A DNA stretch of 64,000 bases from Carposina sasakii (lineage: Eukaryota; Arthropoda; Insecta; Lepidoptera; Carposinidae). Location of the stretch: positions 372,001-436,000 of the forward strand of contig CP053169.1 in assembly GCA_014607495.2 (NCBI GenBank), given 5' to 3'. The translations under genes were made by a program, and so were the position numbers. This document shows, piece after piece, positions 10,438 through 21,126 of the stretch (position 1 is its first letter; the number at the start of each line of letters is the position of its first letter). A model generated the notes under the pieces. That model had not been told where the DNA came from, made no database searches, and was given only the letters and a program-made list of their open reading frames with translations.

Positions 10438-11672
10438 TACAACTTGCCCAATTAGTTTAAACTAGAGCTAAACGTGTCTCCAGTTATATCCAAAAGTTAA
10501 TAGAAACATTAATATCCCAAATTAGCCTCTACTGGTATACGAACCCATAATATCCCGTCAGATAGTCTCTGCTCCGATCCATCATATTCACAATATTCTA
10601 TCGTAGAAAGCGACATAATTTGAATTCGATTTATACGCGAGAGATATATGTCTGTTTTTTTAATATCCGGTCGGATCCGTTTTTACGATACATCCCTGTG
10701 TCGCATTTGTTTCTTTAGGGCTTTATTTAATTTCCCTTTTCGAGGTTATAGCGCGAAGGGTTGTGGGATATAGGAATAAAGGGTGTTTTGATAAGATTTT
10801 TTGGGATATAAATGCAATCCAATCAGATAAGTACCAAAATACAATAGTAGTTATACAGGTAAATAATTAAAATAATGGATTTGAACTTACTTCACATTTG
10901 CTGGCTAAATTATTTTCTTGTAAATTACATTACTATTTTTAGGAGTGTTTTAAAACCAAATTATTTTTTTAAGTATTATACGATAACATAATATTAAACA
11001 ATTGTACCAATAATAGACAATTAGGAAGTAACTAACATTGATTACTATAAACTAATATTATAAAATTATTAATTAAACTAAACTAATATTTATATGAGAC
11101 TGGGTAGTAAGTACCTACCTTATAATAATGTATGTCGATATAAAAAAGGCATTTACCAGCAGAGTTATTTTCAAAAAAAAAATATTATGACGAACGTCAC
11201 AAAGATTTTTACAAATTAAGTTCCATTCCCGAATCCGTGTTCGCAGCGAACCGTGTCGGTTGCGGACTTTTTGCTCGGCCCGTCCGGCACTCGAGCCCGC
11301 TACCTTTGTTGTACCTTTTTGCGACCCATTCGCCGTGTAACGCGAAACTGGCTTTTTATTCGCCACGTTTGACTGCCTTCTCACCTGATTGGAGATTAAG
11401 TTGTTACTTGTTAATTCACATTAGAAAATTCTAGTGAATTAAATACAAAATGCTGCTTTTTAATCGACGTTATAATGTAGAGTTTTATCAAAGCATTGTG
11501 AACCTTTATTCGTCCATCCTACTATAATTATCCAGGTGATTATTTTTGTGGGTAATCATTGGACACTAAACAGTCGCCTATGATCAATCAGGTGACGTCG
11601 CTGATCACCCAAGTGTGCTTTGATATCATCTATATTAGTATGTCGGTTAAAAAGTACCAGTTTTATTTTGAA
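10438..11672. other. Stretch without recognised genes
   Basis: No frame with recognisable domains. A short GC-richer island at 11220-11390 is open on both strands but shows no motif, so I make no gene call. Confidence 0.5.
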
Positions 11673-11998
11673 CTAGTGGACGCCCGCGACTCCATCGGCG
11701 TGGACTACAGAAAAAACAAAATGTCGAAATGATCGGGGATAAAAACATTTTCCCGGGATAAAAGTAGCCTACATGTTAAGTGGGACCTGTCACAATATAT
11801 TCCTGAAAACTGCATCGAAATCGGTTTAGCCGTTTCTGAGATTAGCATGCTCAAACGCACAGACAAACAGACAAAAATTTCAAAAATCATTATTTTGGGT
11901 ACTATTGCGTTGATAAAGGTCTCCTATAATATTTTTTCTCATATATCTTCCATGTACAGATTGCGACCCGTTACATTTTTATTATATGTATATATAGA
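11673..11998 (-). mobile_element. Non-autonomous Helitron-like element
   Basis: On the minus strand it begins TCTATATATACATATAATAA and ends with a GC-rich hairpin followed by CTAG at an A/T target. It has the family phrases AGCCGTTTCTGAGATTAGC and TCCCGGGATAAAAGTAGCC on the plus strand. About 325 bp and near complete. Confidence 0.65.
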
Positions 11999-13282
11999 TG
12001 GATTAATTTTTATTAATCTATTTTATATATTCATATATTCACACACTACACAACACATTAACCTAGTCCCACACTAAGATCCCTAAGGTCTTGTGTCGTG
12101 GATACTAAGCAACGGTATATAATACATAGATAAGTATAGAAACATCCATGACTCGGAAACAAACATCGATATTCATGATATCAATGTTTGCACCTACCGG
12201 GATTGGAAACCAGGGCCTATGGCCTTCATTCCTTATTATTTTTAAGATAGGCTCATATAATATTACTATACTATACTAGTATTGTTGTAAAATTTTAATC
12301 AGAACTCCGACACACAATTGTTCGTTCACTATAAATAATTTATAGTTTTATATTAACAAAGTTTATACTCGTATCTTGTACTTATATCTAATTGAATCGT
12401 CTGCTATGACCATGATATAGAAGCTACCTGCCATTCGCCTCTTCATTTACTTCTATCGCCATATATAAATTGAAGCTTCCGGAGGGGACAGAGATCACGA
12501 CATTCTATTCACAAGGTAGAAATCGGTCATTATCCAAGCTGTATACCAAAACAACTGGTCATCTAACAAACGAATAAAAAACCTCCAACACTGGGGAATT
12601 TCTGCAAATTCCATCAATTCCAGCGAGCTCTGTTTCTATTCCAGTTATTGACATGTTCTCCGATATTCGCGACACTTGACACCGTACATGACTGTGCAAA
12701 AGGTAACATGGAGAAAATAACACGAGAAGGTGTTATAACAATGCAACAGCGTATAAATTCCTATGTAAATATTTCTTAATTTGATTTGTAACTGGTTCCA
12801 ATTATTATGGTGCCCAAAATCTGCGATAGGCTCACGCCTTACCATGTGGGCCTTAATTGGTCAAAATCAAAAGTAAAGTGACATTTTTAACAATGTTCTT
12901 TTGTTTCGCCCTTGTATAGAGGTAATCAAGGTAAATAATGGGCATGAAATTACATATTATGTGCTTTTCTTAACAATTAATTATGTTCATGTTATTATTT
13001 GTGTGTGATAAAGTTGAATTAACAATCTATTACTTTTAACCGACTTCAAAAAAGAGAGGTTATCAATTCGTCTGTATGTTTTTTAAATTGTTTTTGTAGT
13101 GTTAAACTCTCGCTGATTGCTTCAGATGTTTTGCAGTGCCCATTGAACAGCTGTTTATAGTATATTCTACTAGAAAATTAGATATCACGTTCTAGGTTTT
13201 GTCAGATAGATGGCTTCGCTTGATATTTACAATTCTCCTTTGTATATGTGTATCCGATACAAAAGGTACAATAGATACACTA
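11999..13282. other. Stretch with a small dispersed repeat but no recognised gene
   Basis: 12030-12105 (ACCTAGTCCCACACTAAGAT and GTCTTGTGTC) recurs at 44865-44935 after an AAATAAATAAATA run, as at the 3' ends of insect LINEs. 12815-12855 resembles the RTE-tailed SINE repeat of 30233. Nothing else is supported. Confidence 0.5.
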
Positions 13283-13546
13283 TACAGGGTGTAACAAAAA
13301 GGGTATGTTAAGCGAAAAACTATGTAAATAGCCCACTGTAGAGAACCTATCCACAAAATTTGAGACCTGAAATCTCATGTTTATTATTCCCGATGGTATG
13401 GAGAATTTTTAAATATCTCAGGAATTTTCATACAATCTTGAAAAATAAAAATGTGATTTAGAGTCTCAAATTTTGGAAATAGGTTCTCTATAGTGGGCTA
13501 TTTACATAGCTTTTCGCTTAACATACCCTTTCTGTTACAACCTGTA
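13283..13546. mobile_element. Foldback MITE (family M3), TA target
   Basis: 264 bp with ends TACAGGGTGTAACAAAAAGG and the reverse complement, and further internal inverted phrases (GCCCACTGTAGAGAACCTAT / ATAGGTTCTCTATAGTGGGC). Other copies: 33014-33276, 49920-50183 and 54791-55054. The ends and TA flanks suggest a Tc1/mariner-type origin. Confidence 0.8.
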
Positions 13547-13850
13547 TAAAAAACGAGAGGAACCGGATAGCAAGGATTTTTGATGGTGTGACATACAGAC
13601 TGATGGTCAAATACGGTCCAGATTTTCTACCTCTGTTAGTTGATATACTAGTACACTGCATGCGAATACGTTGTTACGAGAAAATGTTTACCAACATTAA
13701 AACAGAGAATATCTATAGATGGGTCAATGACCATTGGTCATATACTCGTTACATAGCTAAACAACAAGACTGAAATGTAGCTCTATTTTCAGGATTACTG
13801 AAAATCCTTATAGGTGCTTTACTTACTTACTATTTATTATATTATACCTA

Positions 13851-14084
13851 CTAGTGGACGCCCGCGACGTTGTCCGCGTGGACTGCAGAAAAAACAAAAT
13901 GTTGAAATTACCCGGGATAAAAATATATTTCCCGGGATAAAAAGTAGCCTATGTGTTATTTTGATGTATAAAATATATTATTGTAAAGTTTCATTAAAAT
14001 CCATTAAGTAGTTTTTACGTGAAAGAGTAACAAACATCCATCCATCCATACTTACAAACTTTTGCGTTTATAATATTAATAGGA
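13851..14084 (-). mobile_element. Helitron-like element, variant with short 5' end
   Basis: On the minus strand it starts TCCTATTAATATTATAAACG and ends with the GC hairpin and CTAG next to T. It shares the 3' end of the larger family but has a different middle (ATCCATCCATCCATAC). Confidence 0.65.
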
Positions 14085-14332
14085 ATATTACGTAGTAGAT
14101 TACAATGCACTTAAAATCATAAACAAAACTTCCGTACTAAGGAGATGAAATTCAAATATTCCATAAAAATGTATCTATTCTGATACTAGAAAGCCACTCG
14201 ACCTTTAAAGGTACTCCTTATCATAATCTTACATTTTTCACGGTAAAATATGCCGAAGTGCATCCTTCATACTAAAAGTATATTGAGGCGGGAGTTCTTC
14301 CTTCTTTGTGTGCAAATCTAGTCAGCTCACAC

Positions 14333-14761
14333 TAGTGTTGAGTAGGACATACAAGAGGCACTTCATTTGTCCCGGACATGACGTCAAAATGTAAGAGTGC
14401 CTCGAAATTTTAAATTGTACTACTTCAATTTTCTTGTCGCGGTCGAGCTTGAACGGTCGAGCGAGGCAGGAAGACAAACGACAAGCACGTCACGTGATCA
14501 CGTCACGGTCATCGCGTCTGACATTTTGAGCGAGAGAGAAATATATTGTCTTCCATGCGAGGCGAGGCGCCATGACAAAAGCACGTCGCGTCTGACATTT
14601 GAGGCGTCAGGAGGCGCGCATATTTCGTACTATAATAACTTCAAATGGTTCAGTCAGTAGGTACGCCTCGCCTCATTTGAAGTGGGACATTGTACTGGCT
14701 CAGGACAAAAAAGAGGCTACTCTTACAAACTCTTTTTCAAGTCGTGTCCTACTCAACACTA
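14333..14761. mobile_element. hAT-like MITE with 8-bp target duplication
   Basis: Inverted ends TAGTGTTGAGTAGGACA (14333) and the near-perfect reverse complement ending at 14761; identical flanks GCTCACAC at 14325-14332 and 14762-14769. An 8-bp duplication and a TAGTGTTG end fit hAT. The internal 87-codon frame has no recognisable domain. Confidence 0.8.
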
Positions 14762-15010
14762 GCTCACACTTTGTATGAGCCACAGAGGTGAGATGACATT
14801 CATCGTACTACGGAGAGCAATCGTACTAAATTGTAACGTATTTACCTCTCGACGGACCGTTTTTGTTTCTTTTTTGTTATGGTTTAGCTTTGGTTTACGT
14901 TAATTTTACAGCGTTTTAGACGTCTTCTTTAACGTTTAAATGTGCAGAACATAACGTTCTGGGTTGTGGTTTAGATTTGGTAAATCCGTTCAACAATAGC
15001 TCAGTTGCCC

Positions 15011-15075
15011 TCCTGTGCTCATACAGGGCTTCACTAGAATACATCAGCTGCATCTCCTTCCGTGTATGTCGTAAA
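15011..15075 (-). repeat. R7 repeat fragment
   Basis: Reverse complement matches the end of 10254-10437 (CAGCTGATGTATTCTAGTGA, then AAGCCCTGTATGAGCAC). Confidence 0.5.
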
Positions 15076-15120
15076 AGTCGACTAAGGAACTCAGGGGCGC
15101 TCTCTCAGGCTATTATACCT

Positions 15121-15437
15121 ATACTCGTAATAAAAATGTAACGGATCGCTGTCTGTACATGGAAGATATATGAGAAAAAATATTATAGGAGACCTTTGTC
15201 AACGCAATAGTACCCTAAACTAAACAATTATTTTTTGAATTTTTGTCTGTGCGTTTGTGCACGCTAATCTCAGAAACGGCTGAACCAATTTTGATGCAAT
15301 TTTAAGGAATATATTGTGACAGGTCCCACTGAACATATAGGCTACTTTTCATCCCGGGAAAATGTTTTTATCCCGGATAATTTCGACATTTTGTTTTTTC
15401 TGTAGTCCACGCGGACGGAGTCGCGGGCGTCCACTAG
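15121..15437 (+). mobile_element. Non-autonomous Helitron-like element
   Basis: It carries AATGTAACGGATCGCTGTCT near its left end, the family middle, and a terminal hairpin (CACGCGGACGGAGTCGCGGG) followed by CTAG|T. The 5' end is slightly degenerate. Confidence 0.65.
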
Positions 15438-18089
15438 TCACTAATATTTTACATCTAACCCCGCTAGGCTTACTGACTACTTTTAACCGTAACATATATA
15501 TAAAGTAATATCTAATACTATCGACAAATAACTTGTGTAGACTTACATGTCGGATAAATGATTTGATTTGATTTACAGCAGCTCCGCTACAATCTCATTT
15601 TCTAAACACTAGATGCATACTTTCCCGGGCGATTTCATCCCGGGAAGTTTATGTAGGTTTTATTAAAGGCTCTCGAAATCGCTCTATTGGTTAGTTCTTG
15701 TTTGCGCCGAGTTGGGAACACTGAAGTTTACAGTTTTGTTTTATGCACTGAGTAGGTTTTGTTGGAAAGTTTACCAGGTGAAATTTTTTGTGGAATTTTC
15801 ATGGTGATATTTAAAATTTGCTAGGGGTATTGGTTAAGGGATAGGGCTATTCCCACCCGCTAAACACACCCCTTCTGTTACGTTATATGTAATATACCTG
15901 CACCTACCAATTATCCACACTACGAATACCTATCTCAAGCCTTCTACTGGTTAGTTGTGCATAAATTGCTAAGCATAGTTTAAGTCAGCGAGTACAACAT
16001 ATTTGAAACATATATGTTGTTACACCAAATCTTTGATATTTTGTTATTTCTATCTAGCAAAATAGTCGCCTTGTTCGTTATTACATAAACTAATAGAGAT
16101 GGCACGTATTATTCAACATTAAGCATTGGCCTAAGCGAAATGTCCTGAAAAATCTTCGATTACATAAAGTAATTGACATACATACATATACTTACGGCTG
16201 TATCCCCAAAATGAGGTCATTAAGGACATCCCACAGCCATGTTTAGTATAACGAGTATAGATGATAATGATCGGTAACGGGTTGCAAGCTTATGGCCGAC
16301 TTCCATGGCGAAAATAATTTAAGTAGTTAAATTTTGCGAGATATGAAAGTAAATTAAAATGGGGGACCTTTTACCTGCCCTTGCTAGCCTACCTCCTACC
16401 TATGGAATCGTTAAGTAGGTTGGTCAGACAGAACACCTAAAGGAACGTCGCATAGGAATTTTTAAAACTATACGAATTAAAGTATCATGTTTGATTCCGC
16501 TTATTTGAGTCTGCTGTGAGTCTGTATTTTTTTTAATATGTATACACTCTATGATTACTTGATTAGCTAAATATTTCTTCTGTGGGCAAGTGTATTTAAT
16601 ATCTAAATTATAAGGATTCGGCGGGAAAAGCTGGAAAGGATTTGGTGTAATTTTCTTGTAAAAATCAAAATTAATTTGTAAATGGGTTGCATGTGTCCGT
16701 AAAGTGATGTTTTCTGGTAGATAAGTTATATTTTGTTTACTTGTGATGTAAATCTAGTGCGTGTGCATGGTTCTATATGCAAGTAAGCTTAGTAAAACTT
16801 CAGTCGGAATACGATCTCTTCATAGGCTCACGTAAGTTGTTTCTGCAATTCCTTTTGATTTTGACTAATTTTACACCCATTCCTGAGGATTTTCTCGATG
16901 TTTCCATTAATCATCATTATTATCATCTATCATAAATTCAGAAATCATTTACTAAAAACAATGTCTGTATGGGCTTAGTTCCCCTTGCCTTTCCTTCGGG
17001 ATAAACTAAACAAAAAAATCTAAGTTATAAGTATCAACTGAACAAATAAACGTAAAATTTGCGCCACAATTTATTCGTGTTAATCTGGCGTTTGTATATT
17101 CTACTACTTAATGGACTGCCCTTTAAAAAGCAATCAATCTAAAAAAAAGGTGAAAAGCTATCACTTTTCTGCAAAAATAGAAAATCCAATTTTCAGCTGA
17201 AATATAAAATTTTACGTGAAAATATCTACAATTGACGTTAAAAAGCTCTTCGGGTGCTAAAAGGAAGGCTGCGATGGAAAAATTGTGTTAGTCGAGTTGA
17301 GAGTAATAGTGACACTTTCAGCTTCGAGCCTTTTTGTCCGATTCAGAGGTCTGTAGGCTATTGGGAACCCTTTCCTTTTTTGATGCAATTGTAAACTATT
17401 TTGACCGTTCCAACAATCGAAAAATAACAACTAACTACTACGAGTATGTGGAGTCGAGAAATATTCGTATAAAAATAAAATAGATCACCTATCCATTGTT
17501 ATTTGTTACGTTATGTGTGAAGTCTGATTAACAAGGTACATGTTTGTAACTATAGTATTTTCTATTTTAGTTCATTATCACGGAGATCAGGCTAGTATCA
17601 AAATTAAAAATATATCGGAAAGGGGTTGCTTAGTCAACATGAGATGTTAACGTAACGGCTTTAATATTTTTTATTATTTTTACTAATGCTGTATTATTAA
17701 CTGATTGATAATCTTGACAAATATTTGTCTATATAATTCAATGAGTAATTAAAAATTAAAAAATAAAATGTATTATTTTTATTTATTTATATTAAAATCA
17801 CTTTACAATTTGAAAGTTAATTAAATGCCTGTGACGACCTCGAAAATGTTTATCAACATCGTCATTTAACGACCGTAATTCAAACTTAAAGCCATTAAGT
17901 ACGAAATATATTTTCATAAACAAATTAAAATTTAATTATACTCATTGTGTACTAATATCAGTTTTCAGGTCCTAGCCCTTGTTCATGTTCAGACATATTT
18001 AATTAAAAATGAATAAATTATGTAGGCTTTTATCATGCTTTTAATATTCATAGCTCTCAAGTATGATGTTTTATTATATTTATTTAACA
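15438..18089. other. 2.6 kb without recognised genes or clear element borders
   Basis: AT-rich, no frame with recognisable domains. I see only short degenerate repeat phrases. Confidence 0.5.
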
Positions 18090-18578
18090 CTAGTGGACGC
18101 CCGCGACTCCGTCCGCGTGGACTGCAGAAAAAACAAAATGTCCCAATTATCCGGGATAAAAATATTTTATAAAGTAGCCTATATGTTAAGTGGGACTGAA
18201 AACTTTATGGAAATCGCTTCAGCCGCTTCTGAGATTAGCGTTCACAAACGCACAGACAAACAGATGAAAAATTCTAAAAACCACCGTTTTTGGTCCTATT
18301 ACGTTGATAAAGTATATATATATAATCACGCCGTTATCCCTTACGGGGTAGGTAGAGCACCAAGGGCCGATAGAACCACATGGTGCCACTTCTGACCAGT
18401 TTTGAGGGTATAGTTGAGATGTACAAGTTCGGTTAATAGTGACAGGTGGTCAGCCCGTCGCCTACAAAACACCAAGACCCTCTTGTTGGTGTTGATAAAG
18501 GTCTTCTATAATATTTTTTCTCATATATCTTCCATGTACAGACAGCGATCCGTTACATTTTTAATATATATATAAAGA
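18090..18578 (-). mobile_element. Helitron-like element split by a SINE
   Basis: CTAG end at 18090-18093, then the GC hairpin and family body; the 5' end lies near 18578. An S3 SINE sits at 18313-18490. Confidence 0.65.
18313..18490 (-). mobile_element. S3 SINE nested in the Helitron-like copy, with target duplication
   Basis: GTTGATAAAG occurs at 18303-18312 and again at 18491-18500, flanking the SINE. Removing one copy restores the family sequence, so this is a clean target-primed insertion. Confidence 0.75.
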
Positions 18579-18743
18579 AGATAGAAGAAGAAGATTTAAA
18601 GTACTTTTTAGACCTACAGTTTTATTTCATACTAATGGCAATCTTTTACATCTGACCACGCCTTACTAAACCGGTGGATGTGGGGTCTCTTTCGTGATCC
18701 CGCAGTTCAAGATATCTCATTTTTGGGAGCACAACCGCGTGTA

Positions 18744-18749
18744 TACAGG
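18744..18749. repeat. Left target-site duplication of the Polinton (TACAGG)
   Basis: Six bases identical to 33014-33019. Six-base duplications are the rule for Polinton integrases. Confidence 0.9.
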
Positions 18750-19554
18750 AGTAGTACGTTAATGGGAAAGCTACCCCCACTTTTTGTTTCGCTTCGCTCA
18801 CTACAAGCGGGGTGCTTTCCCATTAACAGATATAAATTTTAATAAACCGAACCTATTTAAATGTACAATCTGAATGCGACAATTGTACAACATCAAAATC
18901 AGTACATGAAATAAATTTAGTGGAACAGGGCCCTAACCGAGGTTTTCGCTTCGCTCACTACAAGCGGGGTGCTTTCCCATTAACAGATATAAATTTTAAT
19001 AAACCGAACCTATTTAAATGTACAATCTGAATGCGACAATTGTACAACATCAAAATCAGTACATGAAATAAATTTAGTGGAACAGGGCCCTAACCGAGGT
19101 TTTCGCTTCGCTCACTACAAGCGGAGTGCTTTCCCATTAACAGATATAAATTTTAATAAGCCGAACCTATTTAAATGTGAATGCGACAATTGTACAACAT
19201 CAAAATCAGTACATGAAATAAATTTAGTGGAACAGGGCCCTAACCGAGGTTTTCGCTTCGCTCACTACAAGCGGAGTGCTTTCCCATTAACAGATATAAA
19301 TTTTAATAAGCCGAACCTATTTAAATGTGAATGCGACAATTGTACAACATCAAAATCAGTACATGAAATAAATTTAGTGGAACAGGGCCCTAACCGAGGT
19401 TTTCGCTTCGCTCACTACAAGCGAGGTGCTTTCCCATTAACAGATATAAATTTTAATAAACCGAACCTATTTAAATGTACAATCTGAATGCGACAATTGT
19501 ACAACATCAAAATCAGTACATGAAATAAATTTAGTGGAACAGGGCCCTAACCTA
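18750..19554. repeat. Left terminal inverted repeat with five tandem units
   Basis: After a short tip (18750-18785) the block TTCGCTTCGCTCACTACAAG recurs five times (about 18789, 18946, 19103, 19253 and 19403). Units are 157 bp, or 150 bp when 7 bases (ACAATCT) are absent. The innermost unit carries a GAGG variant that is also found in the innermost unit of the right end. Confidence 0.9.
19077..19487 (+). other. Open frame created by the TIR tandem repeat, probably not a gene
   Basis: The 150-bp units are multiples of three and stay open, giving a 50-residue repeat (NRGFRFAHYKR, then FKCECDNCTTS) 2.7 times. Mirror frames lie at 31924-32223 and 32270-32530 on the minus strand. Units with the extra 7 bases break the frame. 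No known domain. The same sequence resembles a SINE tail, which argues for non-coding repeat; C-x-C-x2-C alone is weak evidence for a metal-binding peptide. Confidence 0.4.
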
Positions 19555-19775
19555 CCCCTATGCTTCGAACTGGGTGATCCGTGTTTAACGTGTAAGCAAG
19601 CATATGCTTGCGTGTAGTCATAATTGTTATGCGGTTGATTTTATTTAATTTTTATTTAATTTTATTAGGTTTATATCTTTTTCAACTACTATTGAAAACC
19701 TGACAGTATTAAAACCACTATCATTCAGTCAGACATAACTGAAGTTTTCAGTTATATATAAGTGAAAAGTCTATT
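19555..19775. other. Inner border of the left TIR
   Basis: No gene. It holds a 16-nt perfect palindrome GCAAGCATATGCTTGC (19596-19611) and a TATA-like TATATATAAG near 19753. Confidence 0.5.
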
Positions 19776-20099
19776 CTAATTAACAGCTCGCTCCACTTGT
19801 TTTTGGTTTTCACATTCGCATAAATAACAAAAAGCGATCATCGGTAGTACTCCGTCTGGTTCGTCATAATCTTCTAATTTGTGATTCGTTGGGTGTCCGT
19901 TACATGGCGTAAAGTATGGAAGAATATCCTTGTCTTCGATCATGCTTTGGGGTAATAAACCATTTATAAACCATTTTCTGATGTCGTTAGTGAGATATTT
20001 TAGAATAATCGATTTATCTAATGACTGAATAACTTCTTTACATAGTGTCATGTTTGTACTTGCATTAATAATATTTATTCGTACTTTGCGTCCAACCAC
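19776..20099 (-). CDS. Unrecognised 107-aa protein, opposite strand to the virion genes
   Basis: The frame starts MVGRKVRINIIN and ends CYLCECENQKQVERAVN. It has an acidic stretch near residues 75-82 (LEDYDEPDG) and two C-x2-C-like cysteines near the end (CYLCEC), but no family that I recognise. No signal peptide or membrane segment. It is the only substantial minus-strand frame of the left half and lies between the left TIR and the ATPase, where Polintons often carry lineage-specific genes. It could be real or a chance frame; codon use looks ordinary. Confidence 0.45.
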   Translation of the reverse strand: MVGRKVRINIINASTNMTLCKEVIQSLDKSIILKYLTNDIRKWFINGLLPQSMIEDKDILPYFTPCNGHPTNHKLEDYDEPDGVLPMIAFCYLCECENQKQVERAVN

Positions 20100-20147
20100 C
20101 TGTGTTTATATTACGATAGTGAGAAGATATATGAGAATGAAATAATT

Positions 20148-20230
20148 AAATATATATATATATATATATAGGTAATAAGGGAGCCCTACGTCCAGCAGCG
20201 GACTGCAATAGGCTGATGAAGATATATAAT
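20148..20230 (+). repeat. (TA)n and R5 retroelement tail inserted in the Polinton
   Basis: A TA microsatellite (20148-20170) is followed by CCCTACGTCCAGCAGCGGAC and TGCAATAGGCTGATGAAGAT, the 3' end of repeat family R5. It lies just before the ATPase frame and has probably altered that gene's upstream region. Confidence 0.65.
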
Positions 20231-20247
20231 AATATAACAAAAATAAT

Positions 20248-20838
20248 ATGCATCATTCTACCATTATCAACCATATTGGTAAGAAGACAATCATTATGAA
20301 ATTTGTAAAGCAACCTCAAACATTAAGAGTTAAAAACATTTGTGTTGAGCTGCAAAATGTAAGTCATCGTCATAACAAACTATTGCCGAATACAATTCGT
20401 TGTATTATTTGTGGGCCTTCGAATTGTGGGAAGACTAATTTAATGATTGGTTTAATTTTACATGAAAATGGGTTGAAGTTCAATAATATTTATGTTTATT
20501 CCAAAACTCTTTATCAACCAAAGTATATTTTTCTTGAATCAGTTTTGAAAAGAGTGTCTGGTGTATCATTTCTTAAGTTTAGTGAAAATGATCAAGTACT
20601 AAGTACACATGATGCCAAACCTCATTCTGTAATAATATTTGATGATATTGCTTGTGAAAATCAAAGCAATGTTCGAGATTATTTTGCAATGGGTAGACAT
20701 AAAAATATAGATTCCTTCTATTTAAATCAAACTTACAGTAAAATTCCTAAACAACTAATTAGGGATAATACTAAATTAGTATTATCCCTAATTAGTTGTT
20801 TAGGAATTTTATTTTTAAGCAAGACGAAATCAACATGA
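20248..20838 (+). pseudogene. FtsK/HerA-type genome-packaging ATPase, interrupted
   Basis: Packaging ATPase of the A32-like class, which drives DNA into the capsid. Walker A GPSNCGKT at residues 56-63, Walker B HSVIIFDDIA at 126-135 with the acidic pair 132-133, and the downstream NQTYSKIPKQLIRDN motif near 159-173. The likely original start is Met17 (20296), since the first 16 codons lie next to a repeat insertion. At 20739-20811 a perfect palindrome replaces the normal continuation: the frame runs into the reverse complement of its own sequence and stops at 20838. The family-typical C-terminal part is still visible in another frame up to a stop at about 20936. So the core motifs are present but the protein as encoded has a wrong, truncated C terminus. 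Confidence 0.85.
20739..20811. repeat. Perfect 73-nt palindrome inside the ATPase gene
   Basis: Two 36-nt arms around a single central base at 20775; every base pairs. The left arm is ATPase coding sequence (from AAAATTCCTAAACAACTAAT), the right arm its reverse complement. Its origin is probably a replication fold-back. Confidence 0.95.
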
Positions 20839-20938
20839 AACATATATACGATGAACATGCTTACACAGATATGACGTGGTTTGAGTTTCGGAAAATGTGC
20901 GCAAAAATTTGGAGAAACCATATAATTACTTAGTAATC

Positions 20939-21024
20939 AACAAAGATTGTAGCAAGAACAAAGGATGCTATCGTAATAAATTCGATACTTTTGTAGTCTT
21001 TGATTGATATTTACATATTTATTA

Positions 21025-21064
<40 letters not shown>

Positions 21065-21126
21065 TGTTTTATTCTTACCATATTATTATCAATTGACACA
21101 CGGTAGATAGCATAACAAATTTCAAA
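20939..21126. other. Intergenic region with (TA)n microsatellite
   Basis: A run of TA repeats (about 21030-21062) lies 65 bp before the next start codon. No gene. Confidence 0.6.

Noticed and set aside
14397..14660. 87-codon frame
   Set aside because: It lies wholly inside a hAT-like MITE and shows no domain.
19077..19487. Repeat protein encoded by the Polinton TIR
   Set aside because: Kept only as a curiosity: units with 7 extra bases break the frame, the mirror frames exist on the other strand in the right TIR, and the DNA resembles a SINE tail.
20733..20921. Minus-strand frame with ATPase-like residues
   Set aside because: It only reads the palindrome at 20739-20811, which yields the same ATPase peptide on both strands.
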